From: CAZSVI01 sp964610205
GTDB lineage: Bacteria > Bacillota > Clostridia > DSM-8532
NCBI GenBank assembly: GCA_964610205.1
Contig: CAZSVI010000003.1
Location: 1 to 63,869, forward strand
Reading direction: 5' to 3'
DNA: 63,869 nt
Positions 34,773 through 43,947 of this stretch are shown piece by piece. The notes beneath the pieces are model-generated. The model saw only the letters and a list, made by a program, of their open reading frames with translations, was not told where the DNA came from and made no database searches. The translations under genes were made by a program, and so were the position numbers. Position 1 is the stretch's first letter; each line of letters opens with the position of its first letter.

Positions 34773-36092
34773 TCAGGGAAGAGCCGTGCCTGCCTGACTC
34801 TTGAGGCGGACATAGCGGTCTATTGTATTAATGGTTAAAGTGCCGGGATCGGATTCCAAAGTCGGAATACCCGACTTCTCTAATATTGAGAATGTCCGCC
34901 TGCGATCATCCAATAGTTTTAATGCGGCACTTCTTAAAAAAATATCTTCCATATCTTTTATATTCCTGTCCGACTCACGGTTCAGCAGTGGATTTTTTAT
35001 GGCAAGCACCATAACTTTATGCCGTGGCGCATAATTCCGCCAGGCATTTGCTATCTCACTTGCATGCTCCATGTTGAACGGATCGGTAAATAAAAGGACC
35101 AGGCTGCTCCGGTTTTGTGTCTTCTGCAACGTAGAAAACGCTTTTTCATAGTCAGCGGAATTTTCCTTTATTTCAACATTATACAGACTGTCTGCGAGCC
35201 TCTGGAAATGCGCCGTTCCTTTTCCGGGCTTTACCATTCTGTTAATTTCGCTGTCAAATGTAATCAGTCCGATATTATCTCCATAATTCATAACGGTTTC
35301 GGCAACAATAAACGCTGCGTTTACAGCGTAATCCAGCCTGGTAATTCCTTTAATTTCTTCGCTCATAACCCTGCTGGTGTCCATCATGATATAAACATAC
35401 TGGTTTCTTTCAGGTTCATACCGGTTTACGAAAAGCCTGCCTTCCCTGGCTGTAACCGTCCAGTTTACATGTCTGAAATCATCACCGGGATTGTATTCGT
35501 GAATACTTTCAAATTCAGTTCCTATCCCCATCTGCCTTAATTTTTGAAACCCTGTCGACAGCTTTTTTTTCTGCATTATAGCCAGATGATGATTACGCAT
35601 GTCCTTAAGATTCGGATACACCTTTACACAGTCTGAAACCGGCAGGGTTTCTGATCGGACACACAGCCCCATAACACCCGAAACCCGGACATGTATATCC
35701 GGGAAAACATATTCTCCGCGTTTTACAGGCTTTACCCGGTAGGATATTGTTTTAATTTCCTCCCCCCCCAATTCAAAGCTTATTATCTCATTTTCAGATA
35801 TAAAGCTATCCGGAACGGCATCCCTCACATGAATCTTCAGTAAGGAATGGATGGGGTTTTCAATAATAAGATCAATCCTGTTCCATACGGACAGGGAAAG
35901 CTTCCTTTCCACTACTCTTTTTATATGAAAAGCCTCCGGTTCAGGAGATATTGAGAAATCTGCAAAGAGGAATATGAAAAGCAGTAAATTATATATTAAA
36001 AAAGCGTAAATCCCTACACCCGGAACAAAAGACAAAACAGCCGGAAGAACCCCTGCCAGAGCCAACATGATAAAACGCTTACTGATAAACAT
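34773..36092 (-). CDS. DUF58 domain protein (vWA-like, membrane anchored)
   Basis: The 439-residue protein has two N-terminal membrane segments (about 5-45), a beta-rich middle (EKLSLSVWNRIDLIIENP-like region), then the DUF58 signature IGTEFESIHEYNPGDDFRHVNW at about 190-212. A von Willebrand A-like domain follows, with DTSRVM in place of a perfect MIDAS DxSxS: the first Asp and Ser are visible, and the third position is Met. DUF58 proteins partner MoxR ATPases and are thought to act in envelope assembly or chaperoning. It starts 18 bases after the moxR gene with GAGGAG upstream. Gene order MoxR then DUF58 is typical. Confidence 0.87.
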   Translation of the reverse strand: MFISKRFIMLALAGVLPAVLSFVPGVGIYAFLIYNLLLFIFLFADFSISPEPEAFHIKRVVERKLSLSVWNRIDLIIENPIHSLLKIHVRDAVPDSFISENEIISFELGGEEIKTISYRVKPVKRGEYVFPDIHVRVSGVMGLCVRSETLPVSDCVKVYPNLKDMRNHHLAIMQKKKLSTGFQKLRQMGIGTEFESIHEYNPGDDFRHVNWTVTAREGRLFVNRYEPERNQYVYIMMDTSRVMSEEIKGITRLDYAVNAAFIVAETVMNYGDNIGLITFDSEINRMVKPGKGTAHFQRLADSLYNVEIKENSADYEKAFSTLQKTQNRSSLVLLFTDPFNMEHASEIANAWRNYAPRHKVMVLAIKNPLLNRESDRNIKDMEDIFLRSAALKLLDDRRRTFSILEKSGIPTLESDPGTLTINTIDRYVRLKSQAGTALP

Positions 36093-36110
36093 AATAACTC
36101 CTCATCATCA

Positions 36111-37067
36111 TCATCTTGGTATTTCCACAGTCTTTACAATCCCTGTCAGAATATCATCCACCGAAACATTGTCCAGTTGAGCTTCGGGCCTTATAATCAA
36201 GCGATGACGCAAAACAGGATGAATTACCTCCACCACATCTTCCGGAATCACATAATCCCTTCCGTCAAAAGCAGCCAGGGTTTTTGAGCATTGCATAAGG
36301 GCGATTGATGCTCTGGAACTCGCGCCCAGCAATACGGCAGGTGAATTCCTTGTAGCCAGAACAACTGATATAATATAGCGGATAATAGCCTCGCCTACCA
36401 GTACCCTGTTGACCTCCCCCCGCATGAATACCCATTCGGATGGAGTAATTACCGGTTTTAACTGCTCCAATCCCAGCACTCCGCCTTTTTCATTCACCCT
36501 TACAAGCAGCGCTGCTTCCATTTCCGGCTTAAGATACTGAAGGGTAAGCTTCATTAAAAACCTGTCAAGCTGCGCTTCAGGAAGCGGGTAGGTTCCCTCA
36601 AACTCCAGCGGATTCATTGTAGCCAGTACCATAAAGGGTTCCGGCAGGTTATATGTTTCCCCGTCAATAGTTACACTTCTCTCCTCCATACATTCCAGAA
36701 GAGCCGATTGGGCTTTGGGGGTTGCCCGGTTGATTTCATCCGCCAACAGAATATGAGTAAATACAGGGCCTTTTTTCATGTAAAAGTTACTGTTCTTAAC
36801 ATCAAAAACCTTCGTTCCGGTTACATCCGACGGCATTAAGTCGGGAGTGAACTGTATCCTTGAAAACCCGGCATCCAATGCCTTTGCGAGAGACCTTGCC
36901 GCTAAGGTTTTACCAAGGCCCGGAACTCCTTCCATCAATACATGTCCGCCGGTAAACAGGGCAACCGCGAGATGCTCCAGAAACTCCTCCTGACCGACGA
37001 TGACACAATGAAGCTCTTCCAGTAATCGCCCGTGTTTTTCCTTTACCATTTCAAGGTTTATTTCCAT
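36111..37067 (-). CDS. MoxR-family AAA+ ATPase
   Basis: The 318-residue cytoplasmic ATPase has Walker A MEGVPGLGKT (about residue 45), ILLADEINRATPKAQSALLE (Walker B plus MoxR-specific helix) and ATMNPLEFEGTYPLPEAQLD (sensor 1 and arginine-finger region). A C-terminal lid contains GASSRASIALMQ and DDILTGIV. MoxR proteins remodel or activate partners carrying vWA domains, here the DUF58 protein just downstream. Its ATG overlaps the end of the DUF4350 gene by ten bases, which implies translational coupling. Length and motifs are complete. Confidence 0.93.
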   Translation of the reverse strand: MEINLEMVKEKHGRLLEELHCVIVGQEEFLEHLAVALFTGGHVLMEGVPGLGKTLAARSLAKALDAGFSRIQFTPDLMPSDVTGTKVFDVKNSNFYMKKGPVFTHILLADEINRATPKAQSALLECMEERSVTIDGETYNLPEPFMVLATMNPLEFEGTYPLPEAQLDRFLMKLTLQYLKPEMEAALLVRVNEKGGVLGLEQLKPVITPSEWVFMRGEVNRVLVGEAIIRYIISVVLATRNSPAVLLGASSRASIALMQCSKTLAAFDGRDYVIPEDVVEVIHPVLRHRLIIRPEAQLDNVSVDDILTGIVKTVEIPR

Positions 37068-38077
37068 TCCTTTTTCATCCCTTTCTTCATATCATCTTCT
37101 ATCTTTACTAATTGACGTACCAGAAGGTATAGTTCATTTTTACGTGTTCTCCCCTTTTCTGCTTCCATATAGCGCTCACAAAGGGAAAGAGTTCGTACGG
37201 CCATATCCTGCAATGGACTTTGCTCATTCAGGAACCGGTTGTATTTTTGTATAAAAAAACCGTAGTAATTGGACAAAACCAGCCGATAGGCTTTCATCCG
37301 CATATAAAGCCCCGACAGAGCTTTCAACGCTTCATTTTCAGGCCGTTTCATCCATTTATCCTCATCGCGTACCCGGCCGAAAGGATTCCACCCTCTTAAA
37401 ACAATCAAAAGCAGAACCAGCATTATCTGAATAAAAACAAGCCGGCCTGTTGTTCCAATCAATTCCCATATCCCCGGTGCCGGCTTTTGAAGGTTATGAT
37501 AATACTCATTAAAAAAAATATCCCTGCCCTTAATCTTCTCCAAAGCCCGGATAAAGGCAACAGACGCATTGGAATCCCTGAGATTTTTGTTAAGAAAACC
37601 ATCGGGACGATCCATCACACAAACAGCAGCCTCATCAAGTCCATACCAAATTGTGGTAATATCTCCCACCTGAATGACTTCATGCCGCTTTTTCATATCG
37701 GAAATCAAATTAAAAATCCACAGTGTTTTCAAAGTATTCTCATCAGGTATTATAATCAGTGTGTTCCCCTGTAAAAGCCATTCCTTGAAATTTTCCTGTT
37801 CCTCCGTATCATTAAAAAGTGACGCTTCCGGACGGTAAAGCACCATTACTGCCTGTCCCTCCAGAAACCTGGCCGGATAGTGGAAACGCCTGGCCTCATA
37901 TCCCATTTTTCCTGTAAGAAGGTATAAGGCTTTAATCCCATCCCCCTTCGTGTTATATGAACTGTAAACGGGATAATCTTTTTTGTACACGGTTACTGAA
38001 TACAATACAAAACCCGCTGTCAGAACCGAAAGCATTACAAATATTAAACCGGCATGTTTTTTAATTCTACCCTTCAT
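37058..38077 (-). CDS. DUF4350 domain membrane protein
   Basis: The 339-residue protein has an N-terminal membrane segment (about 10-29), an extracytoplasmic domain with SSYNTKGDGIKALYLLTGKM and RRFHYPARFLEGQAVMVLYR typical of DUF4350 (a GATase/ThuA-like fold), and QGNTLIIIPDENTL. A second membrane helix lies near residue 225 (LVFIQIMLVLLLIVLRGWNP) ahead of a cytoplasmic helical tail. The family occurs almost only next to MoxR/DUF58/DUF4129 genes. It overlaps both neighbours by about ten bases. Function unknown. Confidence 0.83.
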   Translation of the reverse strand: MKGRIKKHAGLIFVMLSVLTAGFVLYSVTVYKKDYPVYSSYNTKGDGIKALYLLTGKMGYEARRFHYPARFLEGQAVMVLYRPEASLFNDTEEQENFKEWLLQGNTLIIIPDENTLKTLWIFNLISDMKKRHEVIQVGDITTIWYGLDEAAVCVMDRPDGFLNKNLRDSNASVAFIRALEKIKGRDIFFNEYYHNLQKPAPGIWELIGTTGRLVFIQIMLVLLLIVLRGWNPFGRVRDEDKWMKRPENEALKALSGLYMRMKAYRLVLSNYYGFFIQKYNRFLNEQSPLQDMAVRTLSLCERYMEAEKGRTRKNELYLLVRQLVKIEDDMKKGMKKEWK

Positions 38078-38738
38078 TACAAGCCTCCTTCAGGCCCCGG
38101 TAAAAATCAAACCATTTGTTTATCTGTAATTCATCCGCCATCCTGTCACCATAACGACATGCGTGGAACAGGAAGGAGAATTCTTTCATTTTGGCGGCAA
38201 TATGCTGATTTTTTGAGTTAATTTCCCTTAAGTATACACGGTTTGTTTTCCATTTTTCTATAACAATAATTTGTCTTTTATTAAGTTCCAGAAGAACAGC
38301 AATAAAAAGATATCGCAGTGCTTCTGCATACTCTTTTCTATCCAGTAAATCTTTCATCCTGTTAATTGCTGAATCGGGGTTATCAAGATAATCATACGCT
38401 TCCGGAACCCGGGATTTTTTTGATTTCCTCGCAAGATACACTCTGCTTACAATAATACGTAACAAAATGAAAGCAATTATAACAGCCGCTATAATGAGTA
38501 CAATTTTCAGGATATTCACAAAGCCGGAATCAAAAAAATCCGGATTAAATTGAAATTCCCTTTCAGTCGGCCTGTTCCGTGAAAGTATCCTCTCTATCCA
38601 TTCCCTGAAACTGTCCCACAACCGGCGTATCATATCGGCGATTGGGTTCCCCTCACCCGCTGTTTTAAATTCCCGTCCGGCAAGGATTTTATCAACCTTA
38701 TCACGGATCATTTGTTCACTTGACTCATTCTGCGGCAT
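38067..38738 (-). CDS. DUF4129 domain membrane protein
   Basis: The open frame extends to 38825, but GGAGG six bases before an ATG at 38738 gives MPQNESSEQMIRDKVDKIL and only a 14-base overlap with the upstream gene, so that start is used (223 residues). It has one membrane segment (about 75-98, FVNILKIVLIIAAVIIAFIL) and then the DUF4129 helical domain: YAEALRYLFIAVLLELNKRQ, TNRVYLREI, FHACRYGDRMADELQI. DUF4129 is a standard companion of MoxR and DUF58, probably bound to the inner face of the membrane. No catalytic residues are apparent. Confidence 0.82.
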   Translation of the reverse strand: MPQNESSEQMIRDKVDKILAGREFKTAGEGNPIADMIRRLWDSFREWIERILSRNRPTEREFQFNPDFFDSGFVNILKIVLIIAAVIIAFILLRIIVSRVYLARKSKKSRVPEAYDYLDNPDSAINRMKDLLDRKEYAEALRYLFIAVLLELNKRQIIVIEKWKTNRVYLREINSKNQHIAAKMKEFSFLFHACRYGDRMADELQINKWFDFYRGLKEACNEG

Positions 38739-39765
38739 TTGGAGCCTCCATTGTCCAACGTTGAGTCTTTCTCTTCTCTTCCTCTTTAATTGTCCACAGG
38801 TCAATTTCCAAATCAAGACCTTCACGTCTTACGCGAAGGATAATATAAAGAGCCGTAAGAATACAAACAAACAAAGGTTGCAGAACAGCGGAAAAAATCT
38901 GTGTGACAACAGTACCAATCCGATACAATTCAACGTTCATATTTCCTGATACTCCACTGGCAAAGAGGATGACAATATTGATAATACCTGGGAAAATCCA
39001 TATCAGCAGGGCTCCCGCTATATAAGACAGACCGATGAGATAAAAACCGTTTCCCCCGAGCTTGTTGCACCGTCCTATGCCGGAACCGGCTTTATGCTGC
39101 TCAATGCATATAGCCGGAAGAAACATCCAGTATCTGCCGTTGAAATATCCTGTGACCACAACCAGAAAAAACAAAGCAGTCATTGCCGCTAATATCCCCA
39201 GAATAATTATTCCAGCTGCCAGCCAGGGCGATGACGATGTAAAACCTGCGGCAGCGGTCCCCATAAAAGCGAAAGAACCCGCAAATATTCCGATTACCAG
39301 TAATATATACGCGACGAAAAAAACCAGGGACTGAATCAAACCATATAAAAACCTTCCCAGCATCATTGTTCCGAACTGCTTAAAACACTCTCTGATAACC
39401 TGTCCGGGAGTCTTTTCCTGATTTAATACCACATCCGCATACAGGATTTTTATTATAGAACCATCCATAACATTTTTCAGTGTCAGGTTATAGATGCCCG
39501 ATAATAACAGCCCTCCTATAATCATTGCATAAAGAGCTAAAACCGAAGACAGGATGTCACCGGATCCGGTAATTTCATCAGGATTCATAAAAGTCATGTA
39601 CTGATTTGTTAATACGGGATTGAAAATTGACAGAAGAATTGTAACAGGCAGATTGAAAACTAAACTTATAAAAAAAATCTTACGGAAGTGCTTTTTGAAC
39701 AATGAGACTCCATAATCCAAAACATCCGTAAAACCGGCTCTATTAAGTGGTCTTAACGATTCCAT
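38725..39765 (-). CDS. Multi-pass membrane protein, first gene of the MoxR operon
   Basis: The 346-residue protein has about six or seven hydrophobic segments: about 28-48, 78-98, 135-170, 180-205, 238-262 and 285-310, by reading. GGAGG lies five bases before ATG 39765. It resembles the loosely defined integral membrane proteins (glycerophosphodiesterase membrane-domain-like) that often precede DUF4129 genes. There is no recognisable catalytic motif. It probably forms the membrane base of the MoxR-linked complex. Confidence 0.72.
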   Translation of the reverse strand: MESLRPLNRAGFTDVLDYGVSLFKKHFRKIFFISLVFNLPVTILLSIFNPVLTNQYMTFMNPDEITGSGDILSSVLALYAMIIGGLLLSGIYNLTLKNVMDGSIIKILYADVVLNQEKTPGQVIRECFKQFGTMMLGRFLYGLIQSLVFFVAYILLVIGIFAGSFAFMGTAAAGFTSSSPWLAAGIIILGILAAMTALFFLVVVTGYFNGRYWMFLPAICIEQHKAGSGIGRCNKLGGNGFYLIGLSYIAGALLIWIFPGIINIVILFASGVSGNMNVELYRIGTVVTQIFSAVLQPLFVCILTALYIILRVRREGLDLEIDLWTIKEEEKRKTQRWTMEAPNAAE

Positions 39766-39803
39766 GTTATCCTCCGCAGTTTATCCCTTTTATCTGTGAC
39801 CTA

Positions 39804-39832
39804 TCATACAATAACATGCCGTTTCTGTCAAT
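39804..39832 (-). promoter_or_regulatory. Strong promoter of the six-gene MoxR-MutS operon
   Basis: Minus-strand TTGACA (39827-39832, perfect) and TATGAT (39804-39809), separated by 17 bases, lie about 40 bases before the first gene of the operon. The dacF terminator hairpin is immediately to the right, so the unit is independent. Confidence 0.75.
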
Positions 39833-39844
39833 CAGGGATGCAAG

Positions 39845-39908
39845 AGGAAGCAGGGGGACGGTTCTTTCGCTTCCTCCCGGAATCGAAAGAACCGTCCCCC
39901 TGCTTCCT
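39845..39908 (-). terminator. Long hairpin after dacF; GGGACGGTTCTTT repeat, copy 2
   Basis: Perfect 25-base arms (39845-39869 and 39884-39908), containing GCAGGGGGACGGTTCTTTCG, flank a 14-base loop. The arm begins at the dacF stop codon itself (TAAGGAAG). No T-run follows, so it acts by stem strength, or is a mobile palindromic element of the REP/MITE type that has become the gene's 3' end. Confidence 0.65.
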
Positions 39909-41092
39909 TATTTCCTGGCCAGGGAGAACCAGTGTACTGTCAGCCGCCAGAATGTTTTAAGCCAGGTGGCCTTTTTTACCTCTTCCATTGTCACCAGAGG
40001 AATGGACTTGATAACTTCATTTTCCAGAGTCACTACCGCTTCGCCAGCCTTGTCGCCTATGGCTACCGGTGCGTTAATAAAGTCGGGCAGTCTTATTTCC
40101 TCCTTCACTTTACTCTTCTGACCCCTTTTTAAAAGTACAGCTGTATTCTCTTCATAGGCAACAGGAACATTAACTCCAAGACCTTTTTTCACATTAACGT
40201 TTCCTGCTGTTTCTCCCTTTTTCTCTATCAGCATAATCTCATAGTTAGAATAACCATAATCAAGAATTTTAGCCGATTCGGAAAACCTGAGATTATCACT
40301 GTCCGCTCCCAGCACAACAGAAATCAAATCCAGCCCGTCCCTGGACGCAGTTGCCGCCAGGCAATATCGGGAAGCACCTGTAACACCTGTTTTCAAACCT
40401 GTCATCCCTCTGTATCTGCCAATCAGTTCATTGGTATTATCCAGATCAAAGGTTCCGTTCCGGAAGGTATCGTGTTTTATCGTTGTATATTCATATATCA
40501 ACGGGTATTTTGTAATAAGTTCTCTTGCCATAATGGCTATATCATGGGCAGTACTGTAATGACCAACATCGGTCAAGCCTGAGCAGTCCAGAAAAAATGT
40601 ATTGTTCATACCTAGTTCCTTAGCCTTTTCGTTCATCATCGCGACAAAAACACTCTCGCTGCCGGCTACATGTTCAGCAAGGGCAACCGATCCGTCATTT
40701 GCAGAGTGAACGGCTACAGCTTTCAGCAAGTCGTGCACAGTAAACTCTTCTCCCACGGCCAGATAAACCTGGGAGCCTCCCATACTGCTGGCCGCGTCTG
40801 AAACCGTTACCACATCGTCAAGAGAGATTTTCTTTTGGTCCAGAGCCTCCATCACTAAAAGCATGGTCATTATTTTTGTAATGGAAGCAATCGGGAGTTC
40901 GGTGTGGCTTTCCATCTCAAAAATGTATTGTCCTGTGTTTGAGACCATTAAGACAGCCGATTTTGCGTTTACCTTAAAAGGAACATTTTCTAAAAGCGGT
41001 TTATCATTCCCTTCAATGCATAGAACCGCTTGATTTAACGGAAGCATTAGCGCTGCCGCTAAAAAAAACCATACAAGCCTTTTTGTTTTCAT
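39908..41092 (-). CDS. dacF: D-alanyl-D-alanine carboxypeptidase (DacF/PBP5 family)
   Basis: This 394-residue penicillin-binding protein trims the terminal D-alanine of peptidoglycan stem peptides outside the membrane. It has a signal peptide (about 1-26), the SxxK motif SITK with catalytic serine near residue 69, SAN in HSANDGSVAL, and KTG in LKTGVTGAS. The C-terminal beta domain and an amphipathic anchor end (WLKTFWRLTVHWFSLAR) complete the family length. In Bacilli and Clostridia dacF often lies between pdp and the spoIIA operon. Here it follows pdp as expected, but spoIIA is absent and a different operon lies downstream. Confidence 0.92.
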   Translation of the reverse strand: MKTKRLVWFFLAAALMLPLNQAVLCIEGNDKPLLENVPFKVNAKSAVLMVSNTGQYIFEMESHTELPIASITKIMTMLLVMEALDQKKISLDDVVTVSDAASSMGGSQVYLAVGEEFTVHDLLKAVAVHSANDGSVALAEHVAGSESVFVAMMNEKAKELGMNNTFFLDCSGLTDVGHYSTAHDIAIMARELITKYPLIYEYTTIKHDTFRNGTFDLDNTNELIGRYRGMTGLKTGVTGASRYCLAATASRDGLDLISVVLGADSDNLRFSESAKILDYGYSNYEIMLIEKKGETAGNVNVKKGLGVNVPVAYEENTAVLLKRGQKSKVKEEIRLPDFINAPVAIGDKAGEAVVTLENEVIKSIPLVTMEEVKKATWLKTFWRLTVHWFSLARK

Positions 41093-41177
41093 GCGGATAC
41101 TCCTAAAAGTTCATCCCATAATAATGTATGCATGGCCTATATGTGTTTATTCAAGCTTATTTTATTTTTATGCAATA

Positions 41178-42479
41178 CTATTCAATCCTGCCCAAAACTA
41201 AAGAGCCCGGCATTACAGGATCCTCTCCGGCAATAACAGCGCCGTTAAGAATATATACGGCTTCTTGAATACTTTCCGTGTTTGACGTATACAGAACCGC
41301 CAGTGTTTCTCCCCTTGTTATTTTATCACCGATTTTTTTCAAAAGGCTGATGCCTGCCGATGGATCAATTATATCATTTTTGGCTTTTCTTCCGGCTCCT
41401 AAAACCAGAGAAGCCATACCGAGTTTTTCAGCATGCATTTTTTGTATATATCCATCATATTCAGATTTCCACTCCGCACTAACGGATGCCTTTTTAAATT
41501 TCTCCGTATTCTCGAGTACACCCGGATCACCGCCCTGTCTCTTTACCATTTCAGAAAGCTTCAAAAACGCAATTCCTTCACTCAGTGCCCGACAGGACAT
41601 TTCACGGCACTTTTTCATTGTACCCTTTCGGGCAACGAATAACATATTGGCCGCCAATTCCACGCATATTTCCTTCAAATCCTCCGGGCCGCCTCCCTTC
41701 AATACTTCAACGGCCTCGGAAACCTCAAGGGAGTTTCCTATATTAAGTCCCAAAGGCCTATCCATTTCAGTTATTAAAGCTACGGTTTTCCTTCCGGCGC
41801 CATTACCTATATTCACCATAGTCCGAGCCAGTAACTCTGCCTCCTCCGGAGTTTTCATGAAGGCGCCGCTTCCTGTCTTGACATCCAGAACAATCGCATC
41901 GGCGCCTGAAGCAAGTTTTTTACTCATAATACTGGCGGCAATCAATGAAACATTGTCCACCGTACCTGTAACATCCCTTAACGCATACAGCTTTTTATCT
42001 GCCGGTGCAAGATTTCCGGTTTGTCCGGCAACTGCCAGACCTATTTCCCTGACATTTGTTAAAAACTCTTCTCTTGATAAATCAGTTCGGAACCCGGGTA
42101 TCGACTCCAGCTTGTCTATTGTTCCCCCGGTATGCCCCAATCCCCTGCCCGACATCTTCGCGACCGGGACTCCCAGGGAGGCTACTATCGGTGCCACCAC
42201 AAGGGTTGTTTTATCACCAACACCTCCTGTACTGTGCTTGTCGGTTTTAATTCCGGGAATTCCGGAAAGGTCCACAACCTCCCCTGAATTCAGCATAGCC
42301 TCAGTAAAGCAGAGGGTTTCATCCGCATCCATACCCTGAAAGAAGACGGCCATTAAAAAGGCCGCAACCTGATAATCCGGAATTTCTTCATTTGTGTATC
42401 CCTGTATCAGATATTCGATTTCAGCTCTGTCAAGCTTTCCGCCGTTTCTTTTTTTCAAAATCAAGTCCAGCGCAAACAT
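41178..42479 (-). CDS. pdp: Pyrimidine-nucleoside phosphorylase
   Basis: The enzyme cleaves uridine and thymidine with phosphate to base and (deoxy)ribose 1-phosphate. The 433-residue protein shows KHSTGGVGDKTTLVVAP, GRGLGHTGGTIDKLESIPGF, and KKLASGADAIVLDVKTGSGAF, the family signature. ATG 42479 is preferred over a GTG one codon earlier because AGGAG lies seven bases upstream. It follows deoB, whose product converts the resulting sugar phosphates, so the two form a nucleoside salvage unit. Confidence 0.95.
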   Translation of the reverse strand: MFALDLILKKRNGGKLDRAEIEYLIQGYTNEEIPDYQVAAFLMAVFFQGMDADETLCFTEAMLNSGEVVDLSGIPGIKTDKHSTGGVGDKTTLVVAPIVASLGVPVAKMSGRGLGHTGGTIDKLESIPGFRTDLSREEFLTNVREIGLAVAGQTGNLAPADKKLYALRDVTGTVDNVSLIAASIMSKKLASGADAIVLDVKTGSGAFMKTPEEAELLARTMVNIGNGAGRKTVALITEMDRPLGLNIGNSLEVSEAVEVLKGGGPEDLKEICVELAANMLFVARKGTMKKCREMSCRALSEGIAFLKLSEMVKRQGGDPGVLENTEKFKKASVSAEWKSEYDGYIQKMHAEKLGMASLVLGAGRKAKNDIIDPSAGISLLKKIGDKITRGETLAVLYTSNTESIQEAVYILNGAVIAGEDPVMPGSLVLGRIE

Positions 42480-42565
42480 CACTCCGCTCCTTTCTTCTGT
42501 ATCATACTGATTGAACAGAAAATCTCAATTACTTTAAAGCATCATTTCCGGCTCAAAAAACCCGT

Positions 42566-43744
42566 TTAACACTCTTTTTTAATAATATCATTTAAAAAGC
42601 TTTCTCCGCATAAAACATTACGAAGTCCAAAATATTCGGCAACGGTTTTGGCTATATCCGAAAAACTATTTCTTGTGTTTAAATTTTTACCCTTTATTAT
42701 ACTTTTACCGGTAATAATAAGCGGTACATATTCCCTTGAATGATCGGTGCTGGCGGTGGACGGATCGCATCCGTGATCCGCAGTGATAATAAGTATGTCC
42801 CCGCCGCACAAATTCTCAAGTAGCTCCGGAAGCCTGTTATCAAATTCTTTTAGTGCTCTGGCGTAGCCTTCCACGTTATTCCTGTGCCCGTAATGCATAT
42901 CAAAATCCACCAGGTTTGTAAACAACAAACCCTCATATTCTTCTCTAATCCATTCAATGGTTCTGTCTATTCCATTCGAATTTCCATTTGTATGAATGGC
43001 ATGTGTTATACCGGAGCCGTTAAATATATCCTCAATTTTTCCTACAGCACGCACTTGAAATCCGTTATCCTTAAGAAGATTCAGAACTGTATCTTTTGGC
43101 GGGTCAATGGAGAAGTCTTTCCTTCTTTCGGTTCTAATATAATTACCGGCTTCGCCGGTAAAGGGACGGGCAATTACTCTTCCGACTCCATGTTCCCCTG
43201 TAAGCATGCCCCGTGCTATACGACAGATTTCATACTGTCTCTCAATCGGTATAACTTCTTCATGAGCCGCAATTTGAAACACACTGTCCGCTGAAGTGTA
43301 AACGATTGGAAAACCAGTTTTTACATGCTCATATCCAAGTTCCTGTATTATAGCCGTACCGGAAGCAGGTTTATTCCCCAAAGTCTTCCTGTCAATCCTT
43401 TTCTCAAAGCTCTTAATTAAATGCTGCGGAAAACCTTCGGGATAAACAGGAAAGGGTGTATTCAAGATAATACCTGATATTTCCCAGTGTCCGGTGGTTG
43501 TATCTTTTCCTGCGGACTGCTCGGCCAGTTTTCCATATGTACCCTTTAGATCTTGGGGACGGTTCAGATAGTCTATACCGTCAATATAACCCAAACCGAG
43601 TTTTTCCATATTCGGCAATGAAAAATTCCTTATGGCTCTTGCTATATTCCCAAGTGTATTGCTGCCTTCATCCCCATAGGAACCACTGTCCGGAAGCTCT
43701 CCTATACCCACACTGTCAAGTACAATGATAATTACTCTTTTCAC
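42566..43744 (-). CDS. deoB: Phosphopentomutase
   Basis: This interconverts (deoxy)ribose 1- and 5-phosphates. The 392-residue, alkaline-phosphatase-fold metalloenzyme has RVIIIVLDSVGIGELPDS at the N-terminus, KDTTTGHWEISG with the phosphorylated threonine, NLVDFDMHYGHRNNVEGYA and TADHGCDPS, which carry the manganese ligands. The GTG start at 43744 follows AAAGGGG. It is the first gene of the deoB-pdp pair. Purine nucleoside phosphorylase, often between them, is missing here. Confidence 0.95.
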   Translation of the reverse strand: MKRVIIIVLDSVGIGELPDSGSYGDEGSNTLGNIARAIRNFSLPNMEKLGLGYIDGIDYLNRPQDLKGTYGKLAEQSAGKDTTTGHWEISGIILNTPFPVYPEGFPQHLIKSFEKRIDRKTLGNKPASGTAIIQELGYEHVKTGFPIVYTSADSVFQIAAHEEVIPIERQYEICRIARGMLTGEHGVGRVIARPFTGEAGNYIRTERRKDFSIDPPKDTVLNLLKDNGFQVRAVGKIEDIFNGSGITHAIHTNGNSNGIDRTIEWIREEYEGLLFTNLVDFDMHYGHRNNVEGYARALKEFDNRLPELLENLCGGDILIITADHGCDPSTASTDHSREYVPLIITGKSIIKGKNLNTRNSFSDIAKTVAEYFGLRNVLCGESFLNDIIKKEC

Positions 43745-43846
43745 AGGTAATCCCCTTTCAGAATTCTTTTATTTACTCTATTCATATATTAACATTTATC
43801 TGTTAAAATAAACAGTGAACTTGTTCAGCAAGGATTAACATCGAAG

Positions 43847-43914
43847 CTTCAGATGGAGACACTACTCCACTGAAGTTTGTAATCGGAATCCTCCGCTTAA
43901 AGAGGTGTCTTTAA
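43847..43914 (+). promoter_or_regulatory. Structured leader with alternative hairpins ahead of a phosphoesterase gene
   Basis: CTTCAG-A-TGGAG pairs with CTCCACTGAAG (11 pairs, one bulge, 43847-43875). TTAAAGA-GGTG-TCTTTAA (43897-43914) is a perfect hairpin whose stem-loop covers AGAGGTG, a potential ribosome binding site for the TTG at 43918. AGACAC (43857-43862) can instead pair with GTGTCT (43905-43910), which would break both. Confidence 0.4.
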
Positions 43915-43947
43915 ATTTTGATAAACCCTACGGAAAGGACTTCTGCA

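Noticed and set aside
41278..42339. A 353-codon plus-strand open frame
   Set aside because: It is exactly antisense to pdp, has no ribosome binding site and a Ser/Pro/Thr-rich composition typical of the complement of a coding strand.
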